Below, piece by piece: positions 1 to 5,452 of a DNA stretch of 5,452 bases. Source of the DNA: Clostridia bacterium (GTDB taxonomy: Bacteria; Bacillota; Clostridia; Oscillospirales; Acutalibacteraceae); assembly GCA_900771085.1 (NCBI GenBank), contig CAAGMR010000015.1, positions 1 through 5,452 on the forward strand, written 5' to 3'. Positions within the stretch are counted from its first letter, which is position 1; the number at the start of each line of letters is the position of its first letter. Under the pieces are notes generated by a model, which did not search any database, had not been told where the DNA came from, and saw only the letters and a list, made by a program, of their open reading frames with translations. Both the position numbers and the translations under genes were made by a program.

Positions 1-923
1 CCGAATTCAAGGAGATTGGCTGGTTCACCCAGGAAGTTATGCAGCAGGCCCGCCTTGAGGATTTTGCGCCTCTCTTCACTTCAGATGAGAAAGTTTCCGT
101 CATTAAGAGTGCCAATGCCCAGGCCAATTTTGTCGTCTACGTTTCCGAAAAGACCAAGCCTGTCAAGAAGTTCCAGCTGGCAACCCTTCTCAAGAACGTT
201 CTTGCATCTGATGCAACTTATCGTGATTTCCAGATGAAAGCCGCTTCTCTCGCTGACGCAAGTGATGGTGACTACAAGAAATTCTCTCAGATTGTATCTC
301 AGGAGAATCTGCCTGTAATCCCTATGACCCGTGTTCTTGAAAGCACACGCCGCGTCGGACAGGCCGAGAATGCCCGCGAACTGGTACGCTGGATTTTCGA
401 GAAGAAGACAAAGGTCGGGACCGTTTCAGACGTGATAACTGTTGATAATAAATATTATTTCGTTGCTGCGGTAACGGCCATCCATAAGGAAGGTGTCTCT
501 TCAGTTAGCGAAGTTTCCCAGCAGATTGCATCCATTCTGAGCGTTCAGAACCAGTTGGATGAGAAATTGAAGGAACTCTCTCCCAAAGTTGCGCAGGCAA
601 CTTCTCTTGAGACTTTGGCCGAAGAATTGGGGACGACCGTCAGTCACGCCAATGGTATATCGTTCGCGTCACTTTCTCAGGCTGCAGTGGAGCCGGCCCT
701 TGTTGGAGCTGCATCTGCTGCCGAGGAGGGAAAGATAGGCATTGTAAAGGGACAGATAGGCGTTTATATATATAAGGTATCGAATCGACAGAAGGGCTCG
801 TTCTATTCCGAGTCTGATGCAGCCACGGCGGCGAAGCGTTCTGCGCAATATCAGAGCAGCATTGCAACCCGTGTAATAACCGATAAAGCCGATGTCAAGG
901 ACCATAGATCACGATTTTTTTAA
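1..923 (+). CDS. ppiD: PpiD/SurA-like periplasmic peptidyl-prolyl isomerase and folding chaperone, C-terminal part (5' end outside window)
   Basis: The open frame enters from the left edge (first whole codon at position 3) and runs to TAA at 921-923, giving 306 visible residues. The first in-frame ATG, at 39, lies inside conserved sequence and is not the true start. Residues 5-12 (IGWFTQEV) match the GWF motif in the second half of a parvulin-type isomerase domain. A second parvulin-like stretch follows at about residues 125-180: ELVRWIFE, then VSDVITVDNKYYFVAAV, then a KEGV segment, as I recall from Bacteroidota PpiD proteins. The end (DVKDHRSRFF) also fits that family. Such proteins are normally anchored in the inner membrane by one N-terminal helix and help outer-membrane and periplasmic proteins fold; that helix would lie outside the window. 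The family usually has about 600-700 residues, so roughly half is missing. No broken codons are seen. The isomerase activity of this homologue is inferred, not shown. Confidence 0.85.
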   Translation, partial: EFKEIGWFTQEVMQQARLEDFAPLFTSDEKVSVIKSANAQANFVVYVSEKTKPVKKFQLATLLKNVLASDATYRDFQMKAASLADASDGDYKKFSQIVSQENLPVIPMTRVLESTRRVGQAENARELVRWIFEKKTKVGTVSDVITVDNKYYFVAAVTAIHKEGVSSVSEVSQQIASILSVQNQLDEKLKELSPKVAQATSLETLAEELGTTVSHANGISFASLSQAAVEPALVGAASAAEEGKIGIVKGQIGVYIYKVSNRQKGSFYSESDAATAAKRSAQYQSSIATRVITDKADVKDHRSRFF

Positions 924-954
924 CAATTTATCAACATTTGTTTGAAAAAAATCG
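912..954. repeat. Inverted repeat across the chaperone stop codon (possible weak terminator)
   Basis: CGATTTTTTT (912-921) is perfectly complementary to AAAAAAATCG (945-954). Inside it, AACAA (922-926) can pair with TTGTT (938-942), leaving a two-base bulge and an 11-base loop. The left arm includes the last codons and part of the stop codon of the chaperone gene. The stem is A/T-rich and has no clean T-run after it, so it is at best a poor intrinsic terminator for the + strand. On the - strand, the A/T tracts could act similarly. Function is inferred only. Confidence 0.4.
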
Positions 955-970
955 CCAAAAATTTTGACGA
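952..970. promoter_or_regulatory. Imperfect 19-bp palindrome overlapping the promoter -33 element (candidate operator)
   Basis: TCGcCAAAA-A-TTTTGaCGA is symmetric at 8 of 9 pairs around the A at 961. The one-base centre makes it unlikely to be an RNA hairpin, but it suits a site bound by a dimeric DNA-binding protein. Its right arm contains the TTTG at 963-966 that I assign as the -33 element, so a bound protein would block the polymerase. No regulator is visible in the window and the motif is not one I recognise. Confidence 0.3.
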
Positions 971-993
971 TAAGAAATTATTGTCTAATTTTG
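963..993 (+). promoter_or_regulatory. Bacteroidota-type housekeeping promoter for the lipoprotein gene
   Basis: TTTG at 963-966 and TAATTTTG at 986-993 match the known Bacteroidota consensus (-33 TTTG, -7 TAnnTTTG), with a 19-base spacer that fits the usual range. Transcription would start a few bases past 993, leaving a 5' untranslated region of roughly 65-70 bases before the ATG at 1068. It is the only full consensus match I found in this intergenic region, and it points toward the lipoprotein gene. The start site itself is inferred. Confidence 0.6.
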
Positions 994-1067
994 AGTCGAT
1001 AAAATGTATCATGTGTACAGGATATTAATGTTTAACCAATACAAATAAACACTTAACAATTTTTTTT
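994..1067 (+). promoter_or_regulatory. A/T-rich 5' leader with no Shine-Dalgarno and an 8-T tract touching the start codon
   Basis: The leader has no GGAGG-like sequence in the usual window before the ATG. It carries an A-rich stretch (ACCAATACAAATAAACAC, 1035-1052), which is typical of translation initiation in Bacteroidota, where A-rich unstructured leaders replace a Shine-Dalgarno. Eight T residues (1060-1067) lie directly before the start codon, which is unusual and could be a slippage site. Confidence 0.45.
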
Positions 1068-4000
1068 ATGAAAAAGATTATTTATTCATTTGTGATTATG
1101 ATTGCTGCCGGCAGTCTTTTCACATCTTGTGTGACCAACACCGAGCCTCAGGGTGTCAAGGATCTCCGCGAGGCGAAGGCTGACTATTTGGCGTCACTCT
1201 CTAAGCTCCGCGAAGCTGATGCCGAGTTGGTAAAGGCACAGGCCGCCACAGAGCAGGCAAGAGCAGCTTACAGACAGGCTCTTGTAACACTGAAGGAAAT
1301 AGAAGCCTCCATTGAGCAGGCTAAGGCTGATACTAGCATTGCAGGGATGAAGGCAGCAGCAGAGATTGCTGCAGTAAGGGCACAGCAGGCTCTCGCTGAA
1401 GCACAGCAGGCTCTTGAGATTGCTCTTAAGAAAATTGAGGCAGAAGCTCTTTCTCTCACTGCTGATGAGCAGAAGGCTATCACTGCTGCCGTTTTAAAAT
1501 ACAATTTTGCTCAGACACTTTACAACAAGGCTTATGCAGACTATGTAAAAGCAGACAGCGCTTTGTTTATGGAGAAGCTCTATCCGAGCAAGTGGCCCTC
1601 AGCTGAATATTTTGAAGGGATTATTGCAAAGGCAGAAGAGAACATTGCAACGCAAAATGCAAAAATTGCAACTGCAGAAGGTTTGAAGGAAGAGCCTCAG
1701 GCCGTTAAGGATTCCATTGAAAAATGGGAGGAGGTCATCAAGTCTCTTGAAGTTGATAAGGTGAACGCTCTGAATGCCAAGAGACTCTACGAAGCAGATA
1801 GTTTGAAAGAGGCTAATAAAGCTTATAAGGCTGCCCACGATGCATTTGAGATTCCTGAAGAAGTTGAATTCGCTTTCGTTGATGAGGATGGCGACGCAGT
1901 AAAATATCCTCTTACAAACGGGTGGGGTCTTGACCGTAGTTTCAAATCTTATGTTGAAGCTGTTGGAGCTCCCGAATTTGGTATCGAGGTTGTTGCAAAA
2001 AATATTCTCGTTGGAATTACTAGTGAAGGTGAGGTTGCTGATACTGCTGATTTGAACAAAGCTGTTGTCCTTGTTGGAGAAGTAATCTCAGCTCTTAATC
2101 GCGAACTCGTCGTTGTGAATGACTCCGCAAAAATCAAAGGCATTGAAACTCTCAAGAAGGCTGCTGAAGATGCCGATTCAACTTACAAGGCTGACCGGGC
2201 TATTCTCGAAGCAGGTCTTGAGAAATATGCACCATATATCAAAGCAAAAGCAGTCAAAGATTCTCTCGTAGCCGATACCCTCGTGGCCAAAGCTGTATAC
2301 GATTCAGCCGCTTACGGAAAGGATGGCTGGATTGCCGCTGTTGCTGATACAGTAGCAAAGAAAGGTGCTATTGCAACCGCAGAGAAATCCGCAATTGATA
2401 CTTATAATGCTGCTGTTAAAAAATTCTTCGTTGCTGTAAAAGATCTTCAGACCGGAGGATGGCCTAACGTTTCAAGCACCGACTCCGCTGCATTCATCGC
2501 AGCTGTCAAGGTTTTCGGTACTGCACAGGCCGCTTTGTATGGCAAACAGGATACCCTGACTTTCTACGAAGGCTATGATTTTAACACAGGTAAAGAGAAA
2601 ATAGCTAAATATGCTCTTTCTGAACTTCTCGCCTCTGGCTTTGTAACAAAGAGAGGCTTGGATGCAGAAGGAGGACAGAGATATGCAACAGCTCCTTATG
2701 GTGGAAAGGAAAATAAAGGTTGGTATTTTAACAGTTCTGAGTCATGGGCGACTAACTACGAAAAAGGCTATGCATATAAAGTAACCGCAGAAAAAGGTAT
2801 TCAAGAAGAAGCAATAAACGATCCTTTTGTTAAGGTTCTCGATGCCATAACAGGTGATGGAACTGTACATTGGTTCACTGATAAGACTGAGGCGAATTTT
2901 GTGGATGCCGCTAGAGGACACCTTATCGGATCAGGCAAAGTGTTCGCAGACAGCGCTGAATTCAAGAAGGCTATCGCAAAGAGCAACGAAAGTGTTAAGG
3001 CTGCAATTGAAGCATTTGAGGCATCAAAAGAGGCAGAGGCGACCAAGCACCATTTTATGGACAGCACCAAGCTCGCCTATGACAAAGCAGTTGCTGATGT
3101 AGACACTGTAGGAAACAAAGGTATTACAAATGCATCAAATGGATTTGGTGGTGTTTACAAGAAGTTCTGGGCAGTTAATAATTACGCTCGAAGGGATGGA
3201 AAGAGCGATGATCTGACTAATTGGAATGAAAAGACCTTCACGGAGCCTGAAAACTGTGTAACGATCTTCGGTAATCATATATTGGAGAACAACACTATAA
3301 AGATTATTCTCAAACAGATTGATTCTGATTCAAACGGCGATCCTAACGAATCTTACATTTTCAAAGGATACAACGGTTTGACGGAGTTCGCACAGAAAAT
3401 TAAAGCACAGCAGATTTATGAACTTGCCAAGAACTACCGTGCTGCCACTGAACAGCTTGAGAACATTAATAAACAGTATGCCCAGATCGTTCTTTCCGTA
3501 GCTGCTGCTGAAGTTGAGTTTACAGAAGCAAATGAGGCGCGTACTGCCGCTCTGAAGGAACTTTGCGGTGTAAATGAGGATGGCGTTCTTCTGGATGAAG
3601 TGGACGAACTTTCTGAAGAAAACGTAGACGGTGGGAAGTGGAATCTTGGCGGAAAACAGCTTGAATGGGCTGAGCAGTACGCTACCAACTATCCTGCAAT
3701 CGTGAAAGCTGCCGCGGACGGTGTAGATGATATTAAAGAGCAGATAAAAGATATTAAGATATTCCTCGCTACTCTCGAATCCTGCTATGTTCAGTTCAGC
3801 AATGTTGTCAACGAAGAACATGACTGGTCAATCGATGGCAAGTGGGGCGGTATTCTCACTCGTCTTGACAACGAAATCGAACTTGCCAAGAAGTCTATCA
3901 AGAAATCAGAGGCAACTATTGCAAACTGCGAGAAGGCTATTCAGCGGATTGAGGCAGGCTTTGACCCTGAATCTATTGAAATCGAAAGACTTCAGGCAGA

Positions 4001-4103
4001 ACTTGAACTTGCTGCCCAGAAACTCGAAGAGGCTTCACAGATTCTCGCAATCGCACAATCTGAATACGAGGCAGTGATCAAGAAGTATGGCGTAAACGAA
4101 TAA
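1068..4103 (+). CDS. Large Ala/Lys/Glu-rich coiled-coil lipoprotein of unknown function (1011 aa)
   Basis: The start at 1068 is set by a clear lipoprotein signal peptide: MKK, a hydrophobic stretch (residues 4-18), and a relaxed lipobox FTSC with Cys21 as the probable lipidated residue. Residues 32-165 are very rich in Ala, Glu, Lys and Gln and look like long amphipathic helices; 172-261 continue this. Residues 262-322 are more mixed and strand-like, with aromatic and Gly residues. Helical sequence returns at about 326-464. Residues 465-630 and 681-775 are richer in Gly, Trp, Tyr and Asn and look globular. The C-terminal region (about 777-834 and 885-1008) is again coiled-coil-like. There is no catalytic motif or enzyme domain I recognise. 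It is probably anchored in the outer membrane; surface or periplasmic exposure is not decided by the sequence, and the residues after Cys21 are not the strongly acidic export signal seen in some Bacteroidota surface lipoproteins. It shares a likely transcript with the beta-barrel gene downstream. A structural, adhesive or scaffold role is inference. Confidence 0.88.
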   Translation: MKKIIYSFVIMIAAGSLFTSCVTNTEPQGVKDLREAKADYLASLSKLREADAELVKAQAATEQARAAYRQALVTLKEIEASIEQAKADTSIAGMKAAAEIAAVRAQQALAEAQQALEIALKKIEAEALSLTADEQKAITAAVLKYNFAQTLYNKAYADYVKADSALFMEKLYPSKWPSAEYFEGIIAKAEENIATQNAKIATAEGLKEEPQAVKDSIEKWEEVIKSLEVDKVNALNAKRLYEADSLKEANKAYKAAHDAFEIPEEVEFAFVDEDGDAVKYPLTNGWGLDRSFKSYVEAVGAPEFGIEVVAKNILVGITSEGEVADTADLNKAVVLVGEVISALNRELVVVNDSAKIKGIETLKKAAEDADSTYKADRAILEAGLEKYAPYIKAKAVKDSLVADTLVAKAVYDSAAYGKDGWIAAVADTVAKKGAIATAEKSAIDTYNAAVKKFFVAVKDLQTGGWPNVSSTDSAAFIAAVKVFGTAQAALYGKQDTLTFYEGYDFNTGKEKIAKYALSELLASGFVTKRGLDAEGGQRYATAPYGGKENKGWYFNSSESWATNYEKGYAYKVTAEKGIQEEAINDPFVKVLDAITGDGTVHWFTDKTEANFVDAARGHLIGSGKVFADSAEFKKAIAKSNESVKAAIEAFEASKEAEATKHHFMDSTKLAYDKAVADVDTVGNKGITNASNGFGGVYKKFWAVNNYARRDGKSDDLTNWNEKTFTEPENCVTIFGNHILENNTIKIILKQIDSDSNGDPNESYIFKGYNGLTEFAQKIKAQQIYELAKNYRAATEQLENINKQYAQIVLSVAAAEVEFTEANEARTAALKELCGVNEDGVLLDEVDELSEENVDGGKWNLGGKQLEWAEQYATNYPAIVKAAADGVDDIKEQIKDIKIFLATLESCYVQFSNVVNEEHDWSIDGKWGGILTRLDNEIELAKKSIKKSEATIANCEKAIQRIEAGFDPESIEIERLQAELELAAQKLEEASQILAIAQSEYEAVIKKYGVNE

Positions 4104-4114
4104 TAAACGTTTAT
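4103..4114. repeat. 12-bp perfect palindrome just after the lipoprotein stop codon
   Basis: ATAAACGTTTAT is self-complementary and begins at the last base of the TAA stop. It has no loop and no T-run after it, so it is not a convincing terminator. The rest of the 42-base gap to the next gene is A/C-rich (CTACACAACAAACAGACA), like a Bacteroidota translation leader, and shows no TAnnTTTG promoter motif. This supports read-through from the lipoprotein gene into the barrel gene. Confidence 0.35.
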
Positions 4115-4145
4115 ACATAACTAATCTACACAACAAACAGACAAT

Positions 4146-5132
4146 ATGTTGAAAAGATTAAGCATAATTGCACTGACAATCCTTATGACTGTGCCAGCAA
4201 TGGCACAGCCTAAGGAGAGTTGTGAGTGTGCTTTCGGACCGAAGAAAGGACAGTGGGAGATCTCGCTGAACCTCGGAAGGGGCCAGTTCTTCAACGACGC
4301 CAACGGGCTGTACTATCTGCTTCCCGCAGAGGACGGAACGGCGATCGGCGTTGGGAGCAACGCGCAGACCCTCGAGATGGTTGCGGGGACGGGCAATGAC
4401 CACATCAGCGCCGACGTCGCGACCTATGTCCTGAACACGGGAAGTATGAACGCCAACAGCATAATCAACATTGCGGGCATACAGGCGAAGTATTTCTTCA
4501 CGGACAATTTCGCCATCAGCTTCGGCGGAGCCTACAATATGAACATGCAGCCCGGCAAGGACTACATCGAGGGCGAGAGGACGGTCGTCCCCTCAGACTT
4601 CGGCAAGGAGTCCTATGACGCCAGCGTCATTGACGGGAAGGTGGCCCCCGGCGACATCTACGGCCAGAAGGCCGTCCTGGGAGTGACATCGAACAGCGGC
4701 ATAGCCAACCTCGGTCTGGACTGGTACTTCCACATCAAGCGCGCCCCGAGGGTGACGCCCTATCTGGGAGTTCTCGGCCAGTTCAAGATAGCACGCATCG
4801 ACAGCTACTATCCCTACACGGGACAGATGATACATGACGACATTGACCAGGTCATCGAAGACCCTTACAAGGACAAGGACCTCAAGTACGAGGAAGTTGA
4901 CATCTACCGCAGCAACAGGGCCGGCAACGCAATGGGATTCGTCGTGGGAATGAACTTCGGAGTTGACTTCTCAGTCACCGAAAACCTCATCCTGGGCATC
5001 AACGTTGCACCTGTGCTGTACCAGTACAACCTCATCCAGCTTCAGGTCATGGGACAGGACACCTACAATGTCTACAACCACAACATCTCTGTCTTCAAGT
5101 ACCCGCAACTCAAATTCGGCTTCCGCTTCTAA
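4146..5132 (+). CDS. Outer-membrane beta-barrel protein, partner of the upstream lipoprotein (328 aa)
   Basis: A standard signal peptide covers residues 1-20 (MLKR, a hydrophobic core, then AMA before Gln21), which fixes the start at 4146. The mature protein opens with a CEC pair (Cys26, Cys28). It then shows alternating hydrophobic/aromatic strands typical of transmembrane beta-barrels: WEISLNLGRGQFF (37-49), the IQAKYFFTDNFAISFGGAY region (112-130), ANLGLDWYFHI (187-197), TPYLGVLGQFKIARI (204-218), GFVVGMNFGVDFSVTENLILGI (about 264-285) and the last strand ending KFGFRF. A terminal Phe is the usual recognition signal for the BAM assembly machinery. An acidic stretch at 231-252 (DD, D, ED, DKD, EE, D) is probably an exposed loop. 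It resembles small outer-membrane barrels common in Bacteroidales, but I cannot assign a named family or substrate. It has no OmpA peptidoglycan-binding domain. It lies 42 bases after the lipoprotein gene and is followed by a terminator, so the two are likely co-transcribed. Its G+C content is far above that of its partner. Confidence 0.88.
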   Translation: MLKRLSIIALTILMTVPAMAQPKESCECAFGPKKGQWEISLNLGRGQFFNDANGLYYLLPAEDGTAIGVGSNAQTLEMVAGTGNDHISADVATYVLNTGSMNANSIINIAGIQAKYFFTDNFAISFGGAYNMNMQPGKDYIEGERTVVPSDFGKESYDASVIDGKVAPGDIYGQKAVLGVTSNSGIANLGLDWYFHIKRAPRVTPYLGVLGQFKIARIDSYYPYTGQMIHDDIDQVIEDPYKDKDLKYEEVDIYRSNRAGNAMGFVVGMNFGVDFSVTENLILGINVAPVLYQYNLIQLQVMGQDTYNVYNHNISVFKYPQLKFGFRF

Positions 5133-5155
5133 TCCAAGAAGTAACGATACAAACC

Positions 5156-5193
5156 AAGAGGGACACCCGCAGGGATGTCCCTCTTCTTTTGTT
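5156..5193 (+). terminator. Strong intrinsic terminator of the lipoprotein/barrel unit
   Basis: AAGAGGGACA (5156-5165) pairs perfectly with TGTCCCTCTT (5176-5185). The loop can extend the stem with CCC (5166-5168) against GGG (5172-5174), leaving a bulged A and a GCA triloop. A T-rich tract (TTCTTTTGTTT, 5184-5194) follows immediately. It sits 23 bases after the barrel stop codon, the expected place for the end of this transcription unit. Confidence 0.9.
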
Positions 5194-5282
5194 TGCGCTT
5201 GTTTCAGGCGAGACCTGCAAGCCCGCCTTTTGGGATTAAAACAGGCCTTTCGCCATCCCTCCGCGCGAAAATTCATCGTCCG

Positions 5283-5299
5283 TGGCTGGAAAACCGCCA
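5283..5299. repeat. Small hairpin with AAAA loop
   Basis: TGGC (5283-5286) pairs with GCCA (5296-5299), and after a bulged T, GG (5288-5289) pairs with CC (5294-5295) around an AAAA loop. The short CGAAAAT/ATTTTCG repeat (5266-5272 with 5299-5305) can enclose it. No T-run follows, so it is not a terminator. Significance is uncertain in GC-rich sequence. Confidence 0.3.
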
Positions 5300-5360
5300 T
5301 TTTCGATCCCGCCACCGGATTTGGGGTTGATAATTGCGGCAAATGACGCAGATGTAGTAA

Positions 5361-5376
5361 GACCGCATCAGCGGTC
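5361..5376. repeat. Perfect 6-bp hairpin GACCGC-ATCA-GCGGTC
   Basis: GACCGC (5361-5366) and GCGGTC (5371-5376) are perfectly complementary around a four-base ATCA loop. The GGTC arm can instead pair with the next GACCG copy at 5384-5388, so this stem competes with a downstream one. No T-run follows. Confidence 0.5.
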
Positions 5377-5383
5377 CGGCGGA

Positions 5384-5419
5384 GACCGTGTATTTGCCTC
5401 AGGCAAATACGGCAAGGTC
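5384..5419. repeat. 9-bp perfect inverted repeat hairpin with outer GACC/GGTC clamp
   Basis: GTATTTGCC (5390-5398) and GGCAAATAC (5402-5410) are perfectly complementary around a TCA loop. An outer GACC (5384-5387) can pair with GGTC (5416-5419) across an internal loop. On either strand it lacks a following T-run, so it is not a standard intrinsic terminator. It could be a protein-binding palindrome, a structured leader RNA or a genome-specific intergenic repeat. Confidence 0.55.
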
Positions 5420-5452
5420 GGGAGCCGCGGGGTCGCGAGGGTGTTCACAGCG

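Larger units (their letters stand above)
5194..5452. other. GC-rich intergenic stretch without a convincing gene
   Basis: I see no ORF here with a plausible start, coding bias or recognisable product on either strand; the open frames across this area begin inside the barrel gene and run through its terminator. No tRNA, rRNA, CRISPR or insertion-sequence end is visible. No full TTTG/TAnnTTTG promoter was found. What it holds is a series of small inverted repeats: GCTTG/CAAGC (5197-5201 with 5218-5222) enclosing CAGG/CCTG, CGAAAAT/ATTTTCG (5266-5272 with 5299-5305), and the hairpins listed separately. It may be the leader of a gene beyond the right edge, an intergenic repeat element or a small RNA. 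Confidence 0.5.

Noticed and set aside
920..1062. Repeated TTAACAATTT at 920-929 and 1053-1062
   Set aside because: A ten-base A/T-only-like repeat in A/T-rich intergenic sequence is expected by chance; no flanking duplication or mobile-element feature accompanies it.
1161..1560. SMC/RecN-type or other coiled-coil ATPase identity for the lipoprotein
   Set aside because: There is no Walker A or B or signature motif, and a lipoprotein signal peptide puts the protein outside the cytoplasm. Similarity is limited to coiled-coil composition.
3330..3821. 163-codon open frame on the - strand inside the lipoprotein gene
   Set aside because: It lies wholly antisense to a long, clearly coding frame with a signal peptide and continuous helical patterns; its product has no recognisable feature and no leader of its own.
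4158..4835. - strand frames of about 80 codons inside the barrel gene
   Set aside because: They are antisense shadows of GC-rich coding sequence, with no start context or recognisable product.
4963..5346. Open frames on both strands (4963-5346 + and 4971-5342 -) covering the barrel 3' end and the terminator
   Set aside because: Both cross the strong terminator hairpin and start inside the barrel gene. They reflect the high G+C content, which makes stop codons rare. The products are low-complexity with no domain.
5343..5357. Four-codon frame (ATG ACG CAG ATG TAG) before the alternating hairpins, as a possible leader peptide
   Set aside because: It is too short, has no codon run that would sense an amino acid, and such a frame arises easily by chance.
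5194..5452. CRISPR array, tRNA or insertion-sequence end in the last 260 bases
   Set aside because: There are no regularly spaced direct repeats, no cloverleaf with a CCA-type end, and no paired terminal inverted repeats flanking a transposase.

Overview
The window looks like chromosomal DNA of a Bacteroidales-type bacterium (phylum Bacteroidota). Four things point that way: a PpiD/SurA-like chaperone with a Bacteroidota-type C-terminus, a good match to the Bacteroidota housekeeping promoter (TTTG, 19 bases, TAnnTTTG), start codons preceded by A/T-rich sequence rather than Shine-Dalgarno motifs, and a lipoprotein plus outer-membrane beta-barrel gene pair. Genus cannot be fixed from this sequence. 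All three genes are on the + strand.

Layout. Positions 1-923 hold the last 306 codons of a periplasmic peptidyl-prolyl isomerase/chaperone (PpiD-like), cut by the window edge. Positions 924-1067 are an A/T-rich intergenic region with inverted repeats, a promoter and an 8-T tract directly before the next start codon. Positions 1068-4103 encode a 1011-residue Ala/Lys/Glu-rich lipoprotein with coiled-coil regions at both ends and a centre I do not recognise. After a 42-base gap without a visible promoter or terminator, positions 4146-5132 encode a 328-residue outer-membrane beta-barrel protein with a signal peptide and a terminal Phe. A strong intrinsic terminator follows at 5156-5193. The remainder, 5194-5452, is GC-rich, holds no convincing gene, and contains several small hairpins, some of them mutually exclusive.

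How the parts may work together. The lipoprotein and the barrel probably form one two-gene transcription unit, running from the promoter at 963-993 to the terminator at 5156-5193. The simplest inference is an envelope module: an N-terminally lipid-anchored, largely helical protein made together with an integral outer-membrane barrel. The upstream chaperone belongs to the envelope-protein folding pathway but seems to be a separate unit. The barrel gene is much richer in G+C than the lipoprotein gene. The lipoprotein with its partner barrel is the most likely undescribed system here, but its function cannot be read from the sequence.
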